NCBI RefSeq assembly: GCF_003576645.1
Contig: NC_044930.1
Location: forward strand, 22,244,160 to 22,308,159
Length of the DNA: 64,000 nt
DNA from: Ipomoea triloba
Taxonomy: Eukaryota > Streptophyta > Magnoliopsida > Solanales > Convolvulaceae
Reading direction: 5' to 3'
The notes beneath the pieces are model-generated. The model did no database searches. It had not been told where the DNA came from and worked only from the letters and a program-made list of their open reading frames with translations. The translations under genes were made by a program, and so were the position numbers. Positions within the stretch are counted from its first letter, which is position 1. Each line of letters opens with the position of its first letter. Of the stretch, positions 33,801-45,874 are shown in pieces.

Positions 33801-34995
33801 TGAATACAACACTAAATATACTAATATCACAATACTAAATAACTAAAAGTGAAATTTTATCATGTTTACTTCAACTTTTTATTTTTATATTTTTAAAATT
33901 TTCTTCCTATATTCTCGATTTTCAAAATTTGAGAATGTATAAATAAATGAATTATTTATCTATTTTTTCAAAATTGGAAGAAAAAATATAGTTAATTCCA
34001 ACAAAATCCTTTGCCTTTGGTGGTAATTCCAAATTTATTCATTCTCAAACTATCATTTAACATTTTAGATTATCATTTTTGGACACTTCTGGTCCTTCTA
34101 GTGACTTTTTTGATGAAATCTTATTTTAGGCAAATGTATTTTTGCCTCTTCAAATTGTCATATTTTTATTTTTCTTTATTGAAAATTTGTGGAAAAAATG
34201 TAAAAAAAAAAAAAAAGTAGTTTCACTAAACATGTCTGTTAACTTTTCTAACAAAAAACTATTAAAAGCACGCCACCTATAACATATTAATTAAATTTAT
34301 TATTATTATTTTATAATTTGAAGATGAAATGTCCTTTTAAAAATAAATATGAAATGCATGTGGATTAGTGGATGGACATAATTGAAGAATGGCAATGCTC
34401 ACACTTTATTCCAACACTTTGTTGACCCAACAAATAATAGATGCATCAATCTCAATGCCTTCACACCACCCACAGTTGTACATATTCAATGAATTCTTCC
34501 ATTCCATCATATATGCATGTATTTTCCATTTCCCATTTAGACAACCTACTATGCATGCACCCAACGTAATTAGTAAACGACGAAAAAAAAAAAAAGAAAA
34601 AGACAATGCTATGTTTCGAGGTAAAATTTTTTATCGATTGTTATTTTATTTGTTGGGGCCCTGAGAAAGTAAATCGACAATATTAAATTGTACACTTTTG
34701 CACAAAATGAATTAAATTTTAACTTAAATCCAAAATTTTAATGTTAAACTTCTCATGCGAGTGTTTGAATCAAATGAAATAAAAACTATGAAACATTTCT
34801 TTTATTAATATATCAAAGTATCATAAAAACGGAAAGTATGTAATTTTACTAATATTGTACTTAAAAATTAAAAATTTTAATATTTATTCTTTGGTTAAAA
34901 TTAATTATAATATTTAACTTTTTTTTTTAATGATATTACTATAAAGTCAATTAAAAAACATACAAGGTCTAAACTCCAAAATATTTTTAAACTTA
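33801..34995. other. AT-rich spacer
   Basis: No gene or repeat that I can support beyond homopolymer runs. Confidence 0.4.
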
Positions 34996-36270
34996 GGCTA
35001 TGCTTGGCAAACCTAGCTGAAAAAGGTAGCTAAAAGCTAAAAAAGTAGCTGAAAGTTGAAAAGTAACTGAAAGCTGAAAAGCTAAAATTAGCTTTTTGAT
35101 ATAAGTTCGGAACTAAAATCTGAAGAGTTGTTAAGCTAGCTGTTATGCTTAAAAGTGTTTGGTAAAATTAGCTTTTTGATAAGCTGATAAATGTAAAAAG
35201 ACTAAAAAGGGCATCTTCATACAATTTAAATAGTTTTAAATTTAAATAGGTTTGTTTATATATTAAAATATAAAATAATGAAATCAATATGTTTTAATAA
35301 AATATAACGTAAGAACATATATTTGAAAATATATAAAGTAAAACAAAATGTTTATAATTCATAAGATTAGTTCATACAAAAATTAATGTTCAAACACAAA
35401 TGTCAAATTGAAATTACAACCAAATATATTGAAGACCAAAAGAATTTTAATTGGGAAGGGTAAAGTATGTCATTTATTTAAAATAATAAAGATAAAGATA
35501 GAAAAATGTTAAAAACCTACTAGCTTATTTTTGAAAAGCTGCCTAAAGTAACTTTTCAAAATAAACTCTTATTTTAAGCTTCTAACTTAAAACTCTTTTG
35601 GCCTTTTTTCTTCAATATGTTTCGTTGTAATTTTAATTTGATATTTGTGTTTGAACAATAATTTTTGTATGAACTAATTTTATGAATTATAAACATCTTG
35701 TTTTACTTTATATATTTTCAAATATATGTTCTTACTTTATATTTTATTAAATTATATTGATTTCATTATTTTATATTTTAGTATGTAAACAAACCTATTT
35801 AAATTTAAAACTATTTCTTTTATGAAGATGTCATTTTTAGTCTTTTTAAATTTATCAACTTATCAAAAAGTTAATTTTAAGAAACACTTTTAATCATAAC
35901 AAGCCAGGAAGTGCATTCGTTTATGGCTTTTATATTTGCAAATTCATTCTCACCAATATCTCACATTATTAACAACCCAGGAAGTGCATTTCTATATTTT
36001 TTTTTATTTGAGCCAAACATTTTTTTAAAGGGTTAGAAATATGTTTTAGAATTTTATATTGGAGTAAGACTTTAAAAGTGGGTCAAACAAGTGAAAACAA
36101 GTTTCTAAATTTTTAATTAATTAAAAAACAGTCTAAAAACTTTTGATTAATTAGAAAATTGCATAGAAACGTTTCAAATGAATTTCCATGAGTTTTAGAG
36201 ATGAAAAGTTTCTGAAATGGAACCCTAACAAAGTTTCCATGCAACATATGTAAAAAGTGAGAATCTTTTT

Positions 36271-36551
36271 TGTAGAAAACTGATGTTTCAGACCAGAAAA
36301 AATGCAGAAAACTGATGTTCAGAACTGAAAGAAAAGTTTCTGATTTATATTTCTGATCTATACAAAGATTACAAGATGTTTCTACTCTCTACTCTCTATT
36401 ATTTCAGATATACACACTAATATATATACACACAAGAGACATAATAAAACTACACTGCTCTAGGTAGACACTACACTGCACTGCTCAAGAAGTCTGCCCA
36501 AGAAGTCAAAGATGTGGACTGCCCAAGGCAGATATATTTAATATTTCAACA
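36271..36551 (-). repeat. copia-2 3' LTR
   Basis: 281 bp, TGTAGAAAACTGATG...ATATTTCAACA. Confidence 0.95.
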
Positions 36552-36558
36552 CTCCCCC

Positions 36559-39500
36559 TCAAGCTGAGTTGTATATATTATACAAACCCAGCTTGGAATT
36601 GAATTCTTCAAATCTTGTCCTAGGTAGAGCCTTTGTGAATATGTCAGCAATTTGTTTCTTTGTATGAATGTAGTTGAGTTCAATGGTTCTTGAATTCATC
36701 TTCTCATAAATGAAATGCCTGTCTATTTCAACATGCTTTGTTCTATCGTGATGAACTGGGTTCTTAGCAATGCTGATGGCAGCTTGACTATCACTGTGCA
36801 TTTTGAAGGATCTAGGAACCTCAATTTTCAATTCATTCAACAACCTTTTAATCCACATCCCTTCACATATACCTAATGCCAGTGCACGATATTCTGATTC
36901 AGCACTGCTCCGAGAGACCACTGACTGTTTTTTTGCTACGCCAAGTGACCAGATTTCCCCATACATAGGTACAGTAACCACTAACTGATCGCCTATCAGT
37001 CAACTCTCCAGCCCAACTAGAATCCGTGTAGACTTCTAGGTCTCGATTGTCATGTTTTCTGAAGTGTAACCCAAGACCTGGTGTCATTTTGAGGTACCTC
37101 AGAATACGATAAACTGCTTCCAAATGCTCCTCATTGGGGTTGTGCATATGTTGACTTACAATACTAACAGGGAAAGCAATATCTGGCCTAGTATGGGAGA
37201 GATAAATTAGTTTTCCCACTAATCTTTGATAACTCCCCCTCTCCACTGGAGTTGGTTCCCCACTCCGGTTTGTCTTTAAGTTAGGATCCATTGGAGTATC
37301 TGCTGGCTTACTCCCAAGCATTCCAGTCTCATTTAGAAGATCTAAGATATACTTCCTTTGAGATACAACAATCCCTTCTTTAGATCGAGCTACCTCCATT
37401 CCAAGAAAGTATTTGAGGGGTCCTAAGTCTTTGATTTCAAATTCTGATGCAAGAAATCTCTTGAGATTTGAAATCTCACTTGAATCATCTCCAGTTAGGA
37501 TTATGTCATCCACATAGACAATAAGAATCGCTAATTTTCCTGTTGAAGAGAATTTCACAAACAAGGTATGATCAGCTTGGCACTGGGTGTATCCAATTTT
37601 TACAATTGACTTTGCAAACCTATCAAACCATGCCCGAGGTGATTGTTTCAAGCCATAGAGAGCCTTTTTTAGTTTGCATACCAATCTTCCGCTAGAGTTC
37701 TTCTCAAAACCTGGTGGAATTTCCATATAGACTTCTTCTTCCAATTCTCCATTTAAGAATGCATTTTTTACATCCAATTGATATAAAGGCCAATCACAAT
37801 TTACAGCAAGTGATAACAAAACTCTTACTGTATTGAGTTTGGCAGCAGGCGCAAAGGTTTCCTGATAGTCAACACCATATGATTGAGTGAACCCCTTAGC
37901 AACCAACCGAGCCTTGAATCTATTGATGCTCCCATTTGGATTGTACTTGATAGTGAAAATCCACTTACATCCAACTGCATGTTTTCCTTGAGGTAAGTCA
38001 ACAAGAACCCATGTGCCATTTTTCTCAAGAGCATTGATTTCCTCATCGATAGCAACCTTCCATTTGGGATCTCTTAGTGCCTCATAGATGTTTGTGGGAA
38101 TCTGGACAAGATCAAGAGAAGAGACAAAATCTCGATACATAGGAGTTAATTTCCCATAGGCAACATACCTTTCTATAGGATGACTAGTGCATGTTCTAGT
38201 ACCCTTTCGATGAGCAATAGGCAAATCAATATTATCAATGGTAGTAGGTACAAACGCATTGGTCATGGGGTCCTTACCTTCATGATTTTCAAGGTCAAGT
38301 GAGCTCGGATGTGTGCTTAAACAGTCCTTGCTTTGTATGTTGGCCTCTATATTTTCAAATTTTCTCCTTCTATAAACACGAAGTTCTTTGTTTCTTTCTT
38401 CAAGTGGTGCTTGAGGAGGTGAATTTGGTAGCGTGTTTTCTGAGGATGGGTGGTTGATTAGAGGTGAAGGTGGGTTGATTGTAGGGAGAGAGGATGGTGG
38501 TTGACAGACCATGTTTTCTGGAGTCGCATCTGATTGAAAAGGCAAAGGAAAACCAGATGATGGAGGTGATAAATTTGGTTGTGTTAGAGTGGTTTGATGC
38601 TGGTATGATGGGACATTAGGGAAAAAAGAGGTAGTCTGGTTGTCCTGAAGTGTTTCCCAGAGTTGGTATTCCCTCGAATTCTCCCCCTGAATACCAGATT
38701 TGGGAAAGAATGATTGGTGTTCAAAAAAGGTGACATCCAGAGTATGATAAACTCTTTTTGTGGATGGGGAGTAACATTTGTACCCCTTTCGAGTACTAGA
38801 GTACCCAATGAAGATGCATTTGTGTGATTTGGGGTCAAGTTTTGTTCTTTTGTGATCATAGATATGGACAAACGCAGTACAACCAAAGATTTTAAGTGGC
38901 AATTCTGAAGAAAAAACTGAGTGATGAGGGAATGCTTGTAGGAACAGAGTTCGTGGTGTTTTGAACTTTAAAACACGACTAGGCATACGGTTTATGAGAT
39001 AAGTGGCAGTAAGAACAGCTTCCCCCCAAAAATGTTTAGGCACATGATTTGAAAACATGATGGATCGAGATACTTCAAGGAGGTGCCTATTTTTTCTTTC
39101 AGTCACCCCATTTTGTTGAGGGGTGTCGACACAGGAACTAATATGGACAATTCCTTGATCTAACAAGTATGAACCAAGAATTGAGTTGAAATATTCTTTC
39201 CCATTATCAGTTTTCAAGACTTGAACTTTTTGTTTGAACTGATTTTGAATCATGGAATGAAAAACTTTAAAGATTGATGCAGTTTCAGATTTTTCTTTCA
39301 TGAGGAATGTCCATGTGAGTCTAGTGTGGTCATCAATAAAGGATACAAACCATCTAGAACCATTAACATTTTTCACCCTTGAAGGTCCCCAAATGTCACT
39401 ATGAATTAATGAAAATGGTTGAGAAGGTTTGTAAGGGTTACTTGGATAAATGCTTCGAGTATGTTTTGCGAGTTGACATACTTTGCAATGAAAAAGGTTG

Positions 39501-39886
39501 GGCTTTTTACTGGTAAATAAACTAGGAAACAATTTTTCAAGATAAATAAAATTTGGATGTCTAAGACGAAAATGCCACAACATGACTAGACTCTCATTGG
39601 AAACAGAAACAGAAACAGAATTGAAAGCATAACCTGACTTGGGAACTTGTTTATTTTCATGAGTGTTTTTGAGAATATAGAGACCACCACAAACTTCAGC
39701 ACTGCCAATCACCTTCCCTGAGCCCACAACCTGAAATTCACAATGATTAGGATAGAATTTAGTCACACAATTCATGTCCGTAGTGAGTTTGCTGATGGGG
39801 AGTAGGTTGCAGTTTAGTTTAGGAACAAAGAGAACGGATGAAAGGAGAAGTTCATTAGTTAGTCTGACTGATCCTGTTCCTATCAC
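36559..39886 (-). pseudogene. copia-2 integrase / RT / RNase H, frameshifted
   Basis: A long frame (39886-36899, 995 residues) holds the protease-end/GAG-pre-integrase block (HFRLRHPNFIYLEKL, CKVCQLAKH), integrase (DIWGPSRV, KTDNGKEYF, QQNGVTERKN), reverse transcriptase (RFKARLVAKGFTQSYGVDY; YVDDIILTG) and the start of RNase H (YTDSSWAGELTDRRSVSGY). Near 36980 the frame is lost, and the rest of RNase H (SRSSAESEYRALALGICEG, HSDSQAAISIAKNP) lies in another frame down to 36559. The N-terminus runs toward the N gap. One frameshift makes the polyprotein non-functional as read, unless it is an assembly error, which is possible next to a gap. Confidence 0.9.
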
Positions 39887-39913
39887 ACTGGAGAGGGATC
39901 CATCAGCAATTCT

Positions 39914-40074
39914 NNNNNNNNNNNNNNNNNNNNNNNNNNNNNNNNNNNNNNNNNNNNNNNNNNNNNNNNNNNNNNNNNNNNNNNNNNNNNNNNNNNNNNN
40001 NNNNNNNNNNNNNNNNNNNNNNNNNNNNNNNNNNNNNNNNNNNNNNNNNNNNNNNNNNNNNNNNNNNNNNNNNN
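39914..40074. other. assembly gap (161 N)
   Basis: Unknown bases inside copia-2. The true length may differ from 161. Confidence 0.99.
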
Positions 40075-40351
40075 TTTTTTGGTGAGGGATGACAAAACAA
40101 AAAATCTGCTGTAGAGATTTGGTGAAGGATGATTATCAGAACTGGAATGGATTTAGGACTGATATTCTGGGTAGAAATGGAGATTTTCTGGGATATCAGA
40201 ACTGAAATTGATTTAGGACTAATATTCTGGGCAGAAATGGAGATTTTCTGCTGCAGAAATGGAGACTTGCAGAGCAGAAAATGAGGTTTTCAGAGCAGAA
40301 AATGGAGATTTTTCAAGACTTTCAGGTTTCAGAACTTGAGCTCTGATACCA
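40075..40351 (-). repeat. copia-2 leader with short repeats
   Basis: Repeats of AGAAATGGAGATTTTCTG and GGATTTAGGACTGATATTCT between the gap and the 5' LTR. Such repeats may explain why assembly failed next to them. Confidence 0.6.
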
Positions 40352-40632
40352 TGTAGAAAACTGATGTTTCAGACCAGAAAAAATGCAGAAAACTGATGTT
40401 CAGAACTGAAAGAAAAGTTTCTGATTTATATTTCTGATCTATACAAAGATTACAAGATGTTTCTACTCTTTACTCTCTATTATTTCAGATATACACACTA
40501 ATATATATACACACAAGAGACATAATAAAACTACACTGCTCTAGGTAGACACTACACTGCACTGCTCAAGAAGTCTGCCCAAGAAGTCAAAGATGTGGAC
40601 TGCCCAAGGCAGATATATTTAATATTTCAACA
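40352..40632 (-). repeat. copia-2 5' LTR
   Basis: 281 bp, one substitution from the other LTR (CTCTTTACT against CTCTCTACT). Confidence 0.95.
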
Positions 40633-41227
40633 TTTTTAAATTTATAATACACTCTTTTTGTGAAAACTAAATTTGATTTCTTCAATTGCAATACTTGAAT
40701 TTATTTAAGATATATAAAAATATACTCCGTATATGATAAAGGGGGTGTTTGGTAAATAGCTGTTAGTTTATTAGGTTACTGGGTTTATCCTTATTATTTT
40801 AATGGTGACATCTTTTACCCCTCCCAATTAAAATTCTTTTGGTATTTTCTCTTCATTATGTTTGATTGTAATTTCAATTTGATATTTGTGTGTTTGAACA
40901 TTAATTTTTGTATGAACTAATTTTATGAACTATAAATATTTTATTTTACTTTATATATTTTCAAATATATGTTCTTACTTTATCTTTTATTAAAACATAT
41001 TGGTTTCACTATTTTATATTTTAATACGTAACCAAACTATTTAAATTTAAAACTATTTAAATTTTATGAATATGTCCTTTTTAGTCTTTTTACATTTATC
41101 ATCCAGTTTATCAAAAGACTAATTTTACCAAACACTTTTACGCATAACAACTCTTTAGATTTGAACTTCTAACTTATAGTTTTTTAGCTTTCAGCTACCT
41201 TTTCAGCTAGGTTTGCCAAACATAGCC

Positions 41228-41516
41228 GTAGAAAAGTGTTTGGTAAATTAGCTGTTAGCCGATAGCTGATAACTAATTACATGCAAAATGACTTTCTAAA
41301 AAAGCTGATCGGAAAAATAGCTTTGAGCAACCTTTTGAATTTTAGCATTTTGGAGCAATAAGATGTTACAAAAAGCTAATTAATTAAATACTATATTGAT
41401 TGTTTTACTAAGTCAAACATTGACCTTGTGGTCAAGCGGTATAGTTGTGGTCTTTTCAAGTGAGAAGTCACAGGTTCCCGTAAGACTATGATAGGGTAAT
41501 TATGTTACCAAATAGG
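41228..41516. mobile_element. PIF-type MITE with a SINE-like insert
   Basis: GTGTTTGGTAAATTAGCTGT at the left and ACCAAATAGGGC at the right match the element at 60285-60572, including its core (CCTTTTGAATTTTAGCATTT). Between about 41420 and 41500 an unrelated segment interrupts it. This has an A-box-like TTGTGGTCAAGCGG and a weak B box (CAGGTTCCCG), so it may be a SINE head. Confidence 0.5.
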
Positions 41517-42417
41517 GCCAAAAACTTTTGAAAAATAAATATATTATAAAGTATTAATATAAACCAATGAAAGTTTGTAGGAGTGTATTGAAATCTAGAG
41601 TTTTAATGATTTTTGTAAATTTTTTAAAAATAAAAAAAATGTATAAAAGTTACTCCGTATTAAATGTTTGTAATATAAGACGTTTATATATTTTTACTAA
41701 ATTTACAAAAGTTTGAAGTGATATGATAAAAGTTAAAATTAATCTATTGAAATCAATAAAAGTATATCATTTAAAAATTTAATAAAGTTATGGTATTTAA
41801 TACACCTTTGGATCCGATTATCAAAGAAGTTCCATACCTATCCTTTCCATTTACTCGAAGCCTTTAAAGTCTTCATTAGATATTTTTTGGAATAAGGAAC
41901 AAATAGGACATCGAACTATAAACGATAATGCAATTATGTTACTGAATTTAAAAAATTACAATTGAATCCCTAAATTAGTTAATTTCATGTAATTTGTTCA
42001 ATATACAGATTTTTTCAATTTCTAACAGGTCACCTAAATTTAAAATATTTTTTTTAAAATAATTATTAGAAAAAAAAAAAAGGAGCTGATCTTCGTCTCC
42101 GGACTCCGGCTATGGAGACGATGATTTTTTTTTTTAAACAATTATTTTTATATAAAAAAAAAACATATGATTTATTGTAATCCTATGACATCCTTTCTTC
42201 CACGTACGTAGGTAAGGAAGCAGGTGGCCGGAGGTTGTAGTAGCATCACTGTCAAACCGAGAAAAGAAGAAATCCAAGTCCATTACAACAAAAATGCAAG
42301 CACTTGTTATGTCGTGTGGTATGCATTTGTTGGAGGTAATAATCACCTTAATCATACGAACAAAAAATAAATAAATATCACAAGCGCAAAAAGGGTGACC
42401 AAACGAGTAAAGTATAA
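41517..42417. other. AT-rich spacer
   Basis: No gene. A short GC-richer piece at 42080-42260 has no recognisable frame. Confidence 0.4.
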
Positions 42418-42662
42418 TTTTTATAGAGTAAATATCAATTTTGGTCGCACAATTATTAGCAAAATGACAATTTTAGCTTACATGTTTAATTTATACCAAT
42501 TTTCATCAATGATTATTATTTTAGTGCCAAAATTTATCGTGTCTGTCACCCATTCGTTTAAAACGTGCAAAAATCTAAAATTTTTAAGAGTATTTTCGTC
42601 ATTTTCAACTTAATATCCCAAAATTATCATTTTTGCTAATAATTATGGGACTAATTTTTATA
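42418..42662. mobile_element. short inverted-repeat element
   Basis: TCAATTTTGGTCGCACAATT and AATTATGGGACTAATTTTTA are inverted partners. The next internal bases, ATTAGCAAAATGACAATTTT, also pair. About 245 bp, probably a MITE of unknown class. Confidence 0.5.
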
Positions 42663-42899
42663 CTTGAAAGTTACAAATTTAAGGAAAAATTGTCAAATAG
42701 ATCGTCGAACTTGTATGGTTGCAATTAGGCCATTAAACAAAAAAGTTGTGCAATTAAATCATTTAATATTAAAAATGTGTGCAATTTGCATCACATTGCT
42801 TGTTAGCCTCCAAATTTTCAATAGGACTCCATCTAGAAAGTCGTGAAAGGCAGGAAAAGTAAAATAACTAACTAAAGTTACACAGAGAAGAAAACAATA

Positions 42900-43420
42900 C
42901 AATGTAAGTGACAAATAAGTAACATCTTCAAACAAATCATTATCTTCTTTGTCATAAATATGCATAGGGAAAACTACATCCTTGAATTCTTTTACAGTTG
43001 TGTTAGAATAGAACTGCAACATATACCTGTGAGTGGTTGTTTTGTATCTATATAAATTAGTAACCATCGAAAATTTTTTACAAATGGGAAACTCGCCCTT
43101 CTTTAAATTTCTTCATAAAATTTAGGGAATATGTACATGAAGAAAAGTTCATTGAAATTGAAGTGTAAAAAAAATATAGTAAAAAATCATATGTATAAAC
43201 AAAACATTTTGAATTAAAAAAATATTCAGACAATAGTATGAATACAATACCTCTTCATCATGGAATACACACTCTATAGACTTGATTGTTTCAACACCTC
43301 TCCTCTCTGGAATCTCATAGGTATGCACCACTCTAACCTTGATTGCATTTATTCTGTTTCTAGGAGAAATTTCACGTCCAAAAATATCGATTGAAGTTGA
43401 ATCATGAGTATTTGGTGTAA
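42900..43420 (-). pseudogene. RPA70-like OB-fold protein relic
   Basis: On the minus strand the first piece (about 43420-43250) reads IDIFGREISPRNRINAIKV, RVVHTYEIPERRG and SIECVFHDEE. The second piece (about 43120-42920) reads FPICKKFSMVTNLYRYKTTT, HRYMLQFYSNTTVKEF and FPMHIYDKEDNDLFEDV. The order and wording (IKVRVV...; YKTT-HRY-L-F) fit the N-terminal OB folds of the plant RPA1/RPA70 DNA-binding-subunit-like family, which is often multiplied and carried by transposons. The frame breaks between the pieces and neither start nor C-terminus is present. Family assignment is from memory of motif style, moderately sure. Confidence 0.55.
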
Positions 43421-43562
43421 ATAGGAGCCTATAGACGCAAAATTTTGTTGGAAGTTTACAGCTATACGTTTAGCATAATGAAGTATTTAAATAGGAAAAA
43501 GAATCCATCTTTACGCAAAATTAGTATTAGAATAAATAGGAAAAAGAATGCATCTTTACGCA

Positions 43563-44638
43563 TAATTCCAGCAATGGTCCATCGACTATGTTGATTTTCC
43601 AAAGTTGGTCATCGTCTTTTAATTTGGACGAAAAAGACACTTGACTTTTGAAATTGTTTCAAGAATGTTTATATCTAGTTAGTTAAGGATTAAGTTTGGG
43701 GTAAATTCGTCTTTTCATTATAGGGCCTTCTTCCTCCTTTTGTTCTGACTTCTGAGTATAAATGTGAAGTATACTATATTCATTGAAGAAAGAATATTGA
43801 TTTTCATTGTTTTATGCTTTTTTACGTTCGTGTCTCTTCAAACCAAACCCCAACATATAATGAAAAAAAAAAACCCAACAGCTTTGAAGCTTTCCCCTTC
43901 GTGTCTCTGGTTCGGACTAGCAGAGCGGACGGCGGCATCAGCAGATGGTGGCGTCGAAGCTGCGGCATAGCAGGTGGAGGCAACGGCTGAACCTCCGACT
44001 CTCTTTCATCTCCCTTCATCTCGCTTCGTTGGTCAGCGACGCCTGCTATGGTGGAGCTCCGACAAAGCAGCGGCGTCCTCCCGGCGAACAGGTCTCCTTC
44101 GGCGGAGCAGAGGCGGCTGGTCTTCTTCGCGGCGATCCAGCAGCAGAGTCAGGTTTCGTCCTCACACCCTCTCCCGTTAACGGTCAGTGTGGTGGCAGCA
44201 GTTTTGGAGAACTCCGGCGAAGAGGCGGCGGTGGATGACGACCTCTGTTCCAGCGTACAACGGCGGCACCGGAAAATATTCAAATGACTAATCCTCAGCT
44301 TTATATAACACCATAAAATAGGTCACTGTAGCTTAAAAGTTATGCTGTTATTGTAAGAAAGTGGTGTAAAAAAAGCATAAAACAATGAAAATCAATATTC
44401 TTACTTCAATGAATATAGTATACTTGGCATTTATACTCAGAAGTCAGAACAAAAGGACGAAAAAGGCCCTATAATGAAAAGACGAATTTACCCCAAACTT
44501 AACCCTTCACTAACTAGACATAGACGGCAGGACCATTGTTGGAACAATTTCAAAAGTCAAGTGTCTTTTTTGTACAAATTAAAAGACGAGGAACAATTTT
44601 GGAAAATCAACATAGTCGGGGGACCATTGCTGGAATTA
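43563..44638. mobile_element. foldback element with GC-rich insert
   Basis: Long terminal inverted repeats of about 260-280 bp begin TAATTCCAGCAATGGTCC (43563) and end with the complement (44638). The core at about 43880-44290 is strikingly GC-rich for this region and carries no known domain; it could be a captured gene fragment, as in Pack-MULEs. A stray end of the same family occurs at about 53235-53270. Confidence 0.75.
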
Positions 44639-45874
44639 ACTCCGCAAATAAATTAAGGAATCCATCTTTATGCAAATAAATTGGAAAAGGAATCTTCAAA
44701 ATTACTATTACGCAAAATCACTATTCTGCGTGTGTATAATTCAAATTATTATTATAGGTGTAAAATCAGTATTTGAATTATTATTATTGGTGTAAATAAT
44801 AATTAATAAATTATTATTTTCTTATAAAATTATGTAGAATTTCCAAGGAATTTTCCCATTGAATTTGTTTCCATTATTCTCACAACTAGTATTTTCACCC
44901 GTGCAATTCATGAAATTAATAGCTAATGTGTAGATGCACGTATGCAGTGCTGAAACAAAAGTAAAAACAACAGTGAACGTGCTCGTCTCACAGGGTTATT
45001 GTCAACCGACTCTCCCTGAGTAAAAACAACAGTGAACGTGCTAAAGGCTATATGTATAACATAGAAATAAATAAGCCATCCCAAAAAAAAAAAAAAAACA
45101 TACCGACAATCTTCAATGATGAAACCTTTGAGGTTTTTTATTGAATTTGATAACTTTTGGCTTAGTAATGGAAACAACACAGACAATCAAATCTGTGAAA
45201 ACCAACCAAACCATTTTAAGTTGGCAGTTATGAATGAATTATTATAATATAAAAAAGAAATGTAAATAACACCCAATGTAGAATGAAATTGTAATAAAAA
45301 AGTTGCCAATTAGCTTATTGCTATCTACACTTCAAAGAGCCTTCAACGACCCAAAATCCTTGATTTTAAACATGTGTTTGAAAAAATCAGATTAATTTTA
45401 ATCCGTAACACTAATCAAAGTGTCATTGTTCGCTTTTATAATGTACTTGTACTCGCACGACTTAAACCTCATGCGATAGGTTTGCACAACGAAATTACTT
45501 TCCCTTCCTACAAGATTTGTTTTAAATTTTCAACAAATTCTTTGGAGATTTGTAAATGGATCAAATTCCTTGAGGGAATCACCCATAAATATTAATAAAT
45601 AAACAAATAAATAAATAAAAACTTTATAGCATTTCCTATCATGAATATATTATTAATACTATTGAACATACACCATGAACTGTCCAATGGTTATTCTATT
45701 CATCAATTACTTCTTAGAAAATGTACAAGATGAATCAAGTAATTAAAGATGTCAAAAAATATGGAAATTAAAGTTTTAGGACATTTTACATTTTAAAAAG
45801 TAGTAATAATTCGTGGAGGTGGAAGCATAGACTTTTTTTTTTTTTTTTTGGAATTACAAATAAACCGTCCATCT
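44639..45874. other. AT-rich spacer
   Basis: A 23-bp direct repeat (GTAAAAACAACAGTGAACGTG at 44960 and 45020). No gene that I can support. Confidence 0.4.

Larger units (their letters stand above)
36271..40632 (-). mobile_element. copia-2: young Ty1/copia element with assembly gap
   Basis: LTRs of 281 bp at 36271-36551 and 40352-40632 differ at one base as far as I can see. TTTTT stands on both sides as the 5-bp target duplication. On the minus strand a canonical initiator-Met primer site (TGGTATCAGAGC) follows the 5' LTR (40351-40340), and a GAGGGGGAG purine tract abuts the 3' LTR. 161 Ns (39914-40074) replace part of the gag-protease region, so intactness of that part cannot be judged. Confidence 0.95.
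34996..41227. mobile_element. foldback/MITE element split by copia-2
   Basis: The left end GGCTATGCTTGGCAAACC (34996) and the right end, inverted, GGCTATGTTTGGCAAACC (41227) continue as inverted arms of about 450-480 bp (34996 to about 35480; about 40780 to 41227). A further partial copy of the right arm sits at about 35590-35910. Without copia-2 the element would be about 1.9 kb. Flanking TTA and GTA are only a near match for a 3-bp target duplication, so single-element status is likely but not proven. Confidence 0.6.

Noticed and set aside
41426..41500. second tRNA gene candidate
   Set aside because: The B box is degenerate and no cloverleaf forms; described as a SINE-like insert instead.
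43764..44287. short frames in the GC-rich core of the foldback element as genes
   Set aside because: All three frames are equally open with biased composition and no recognisable domain. Reported only as a possible captured fragment.
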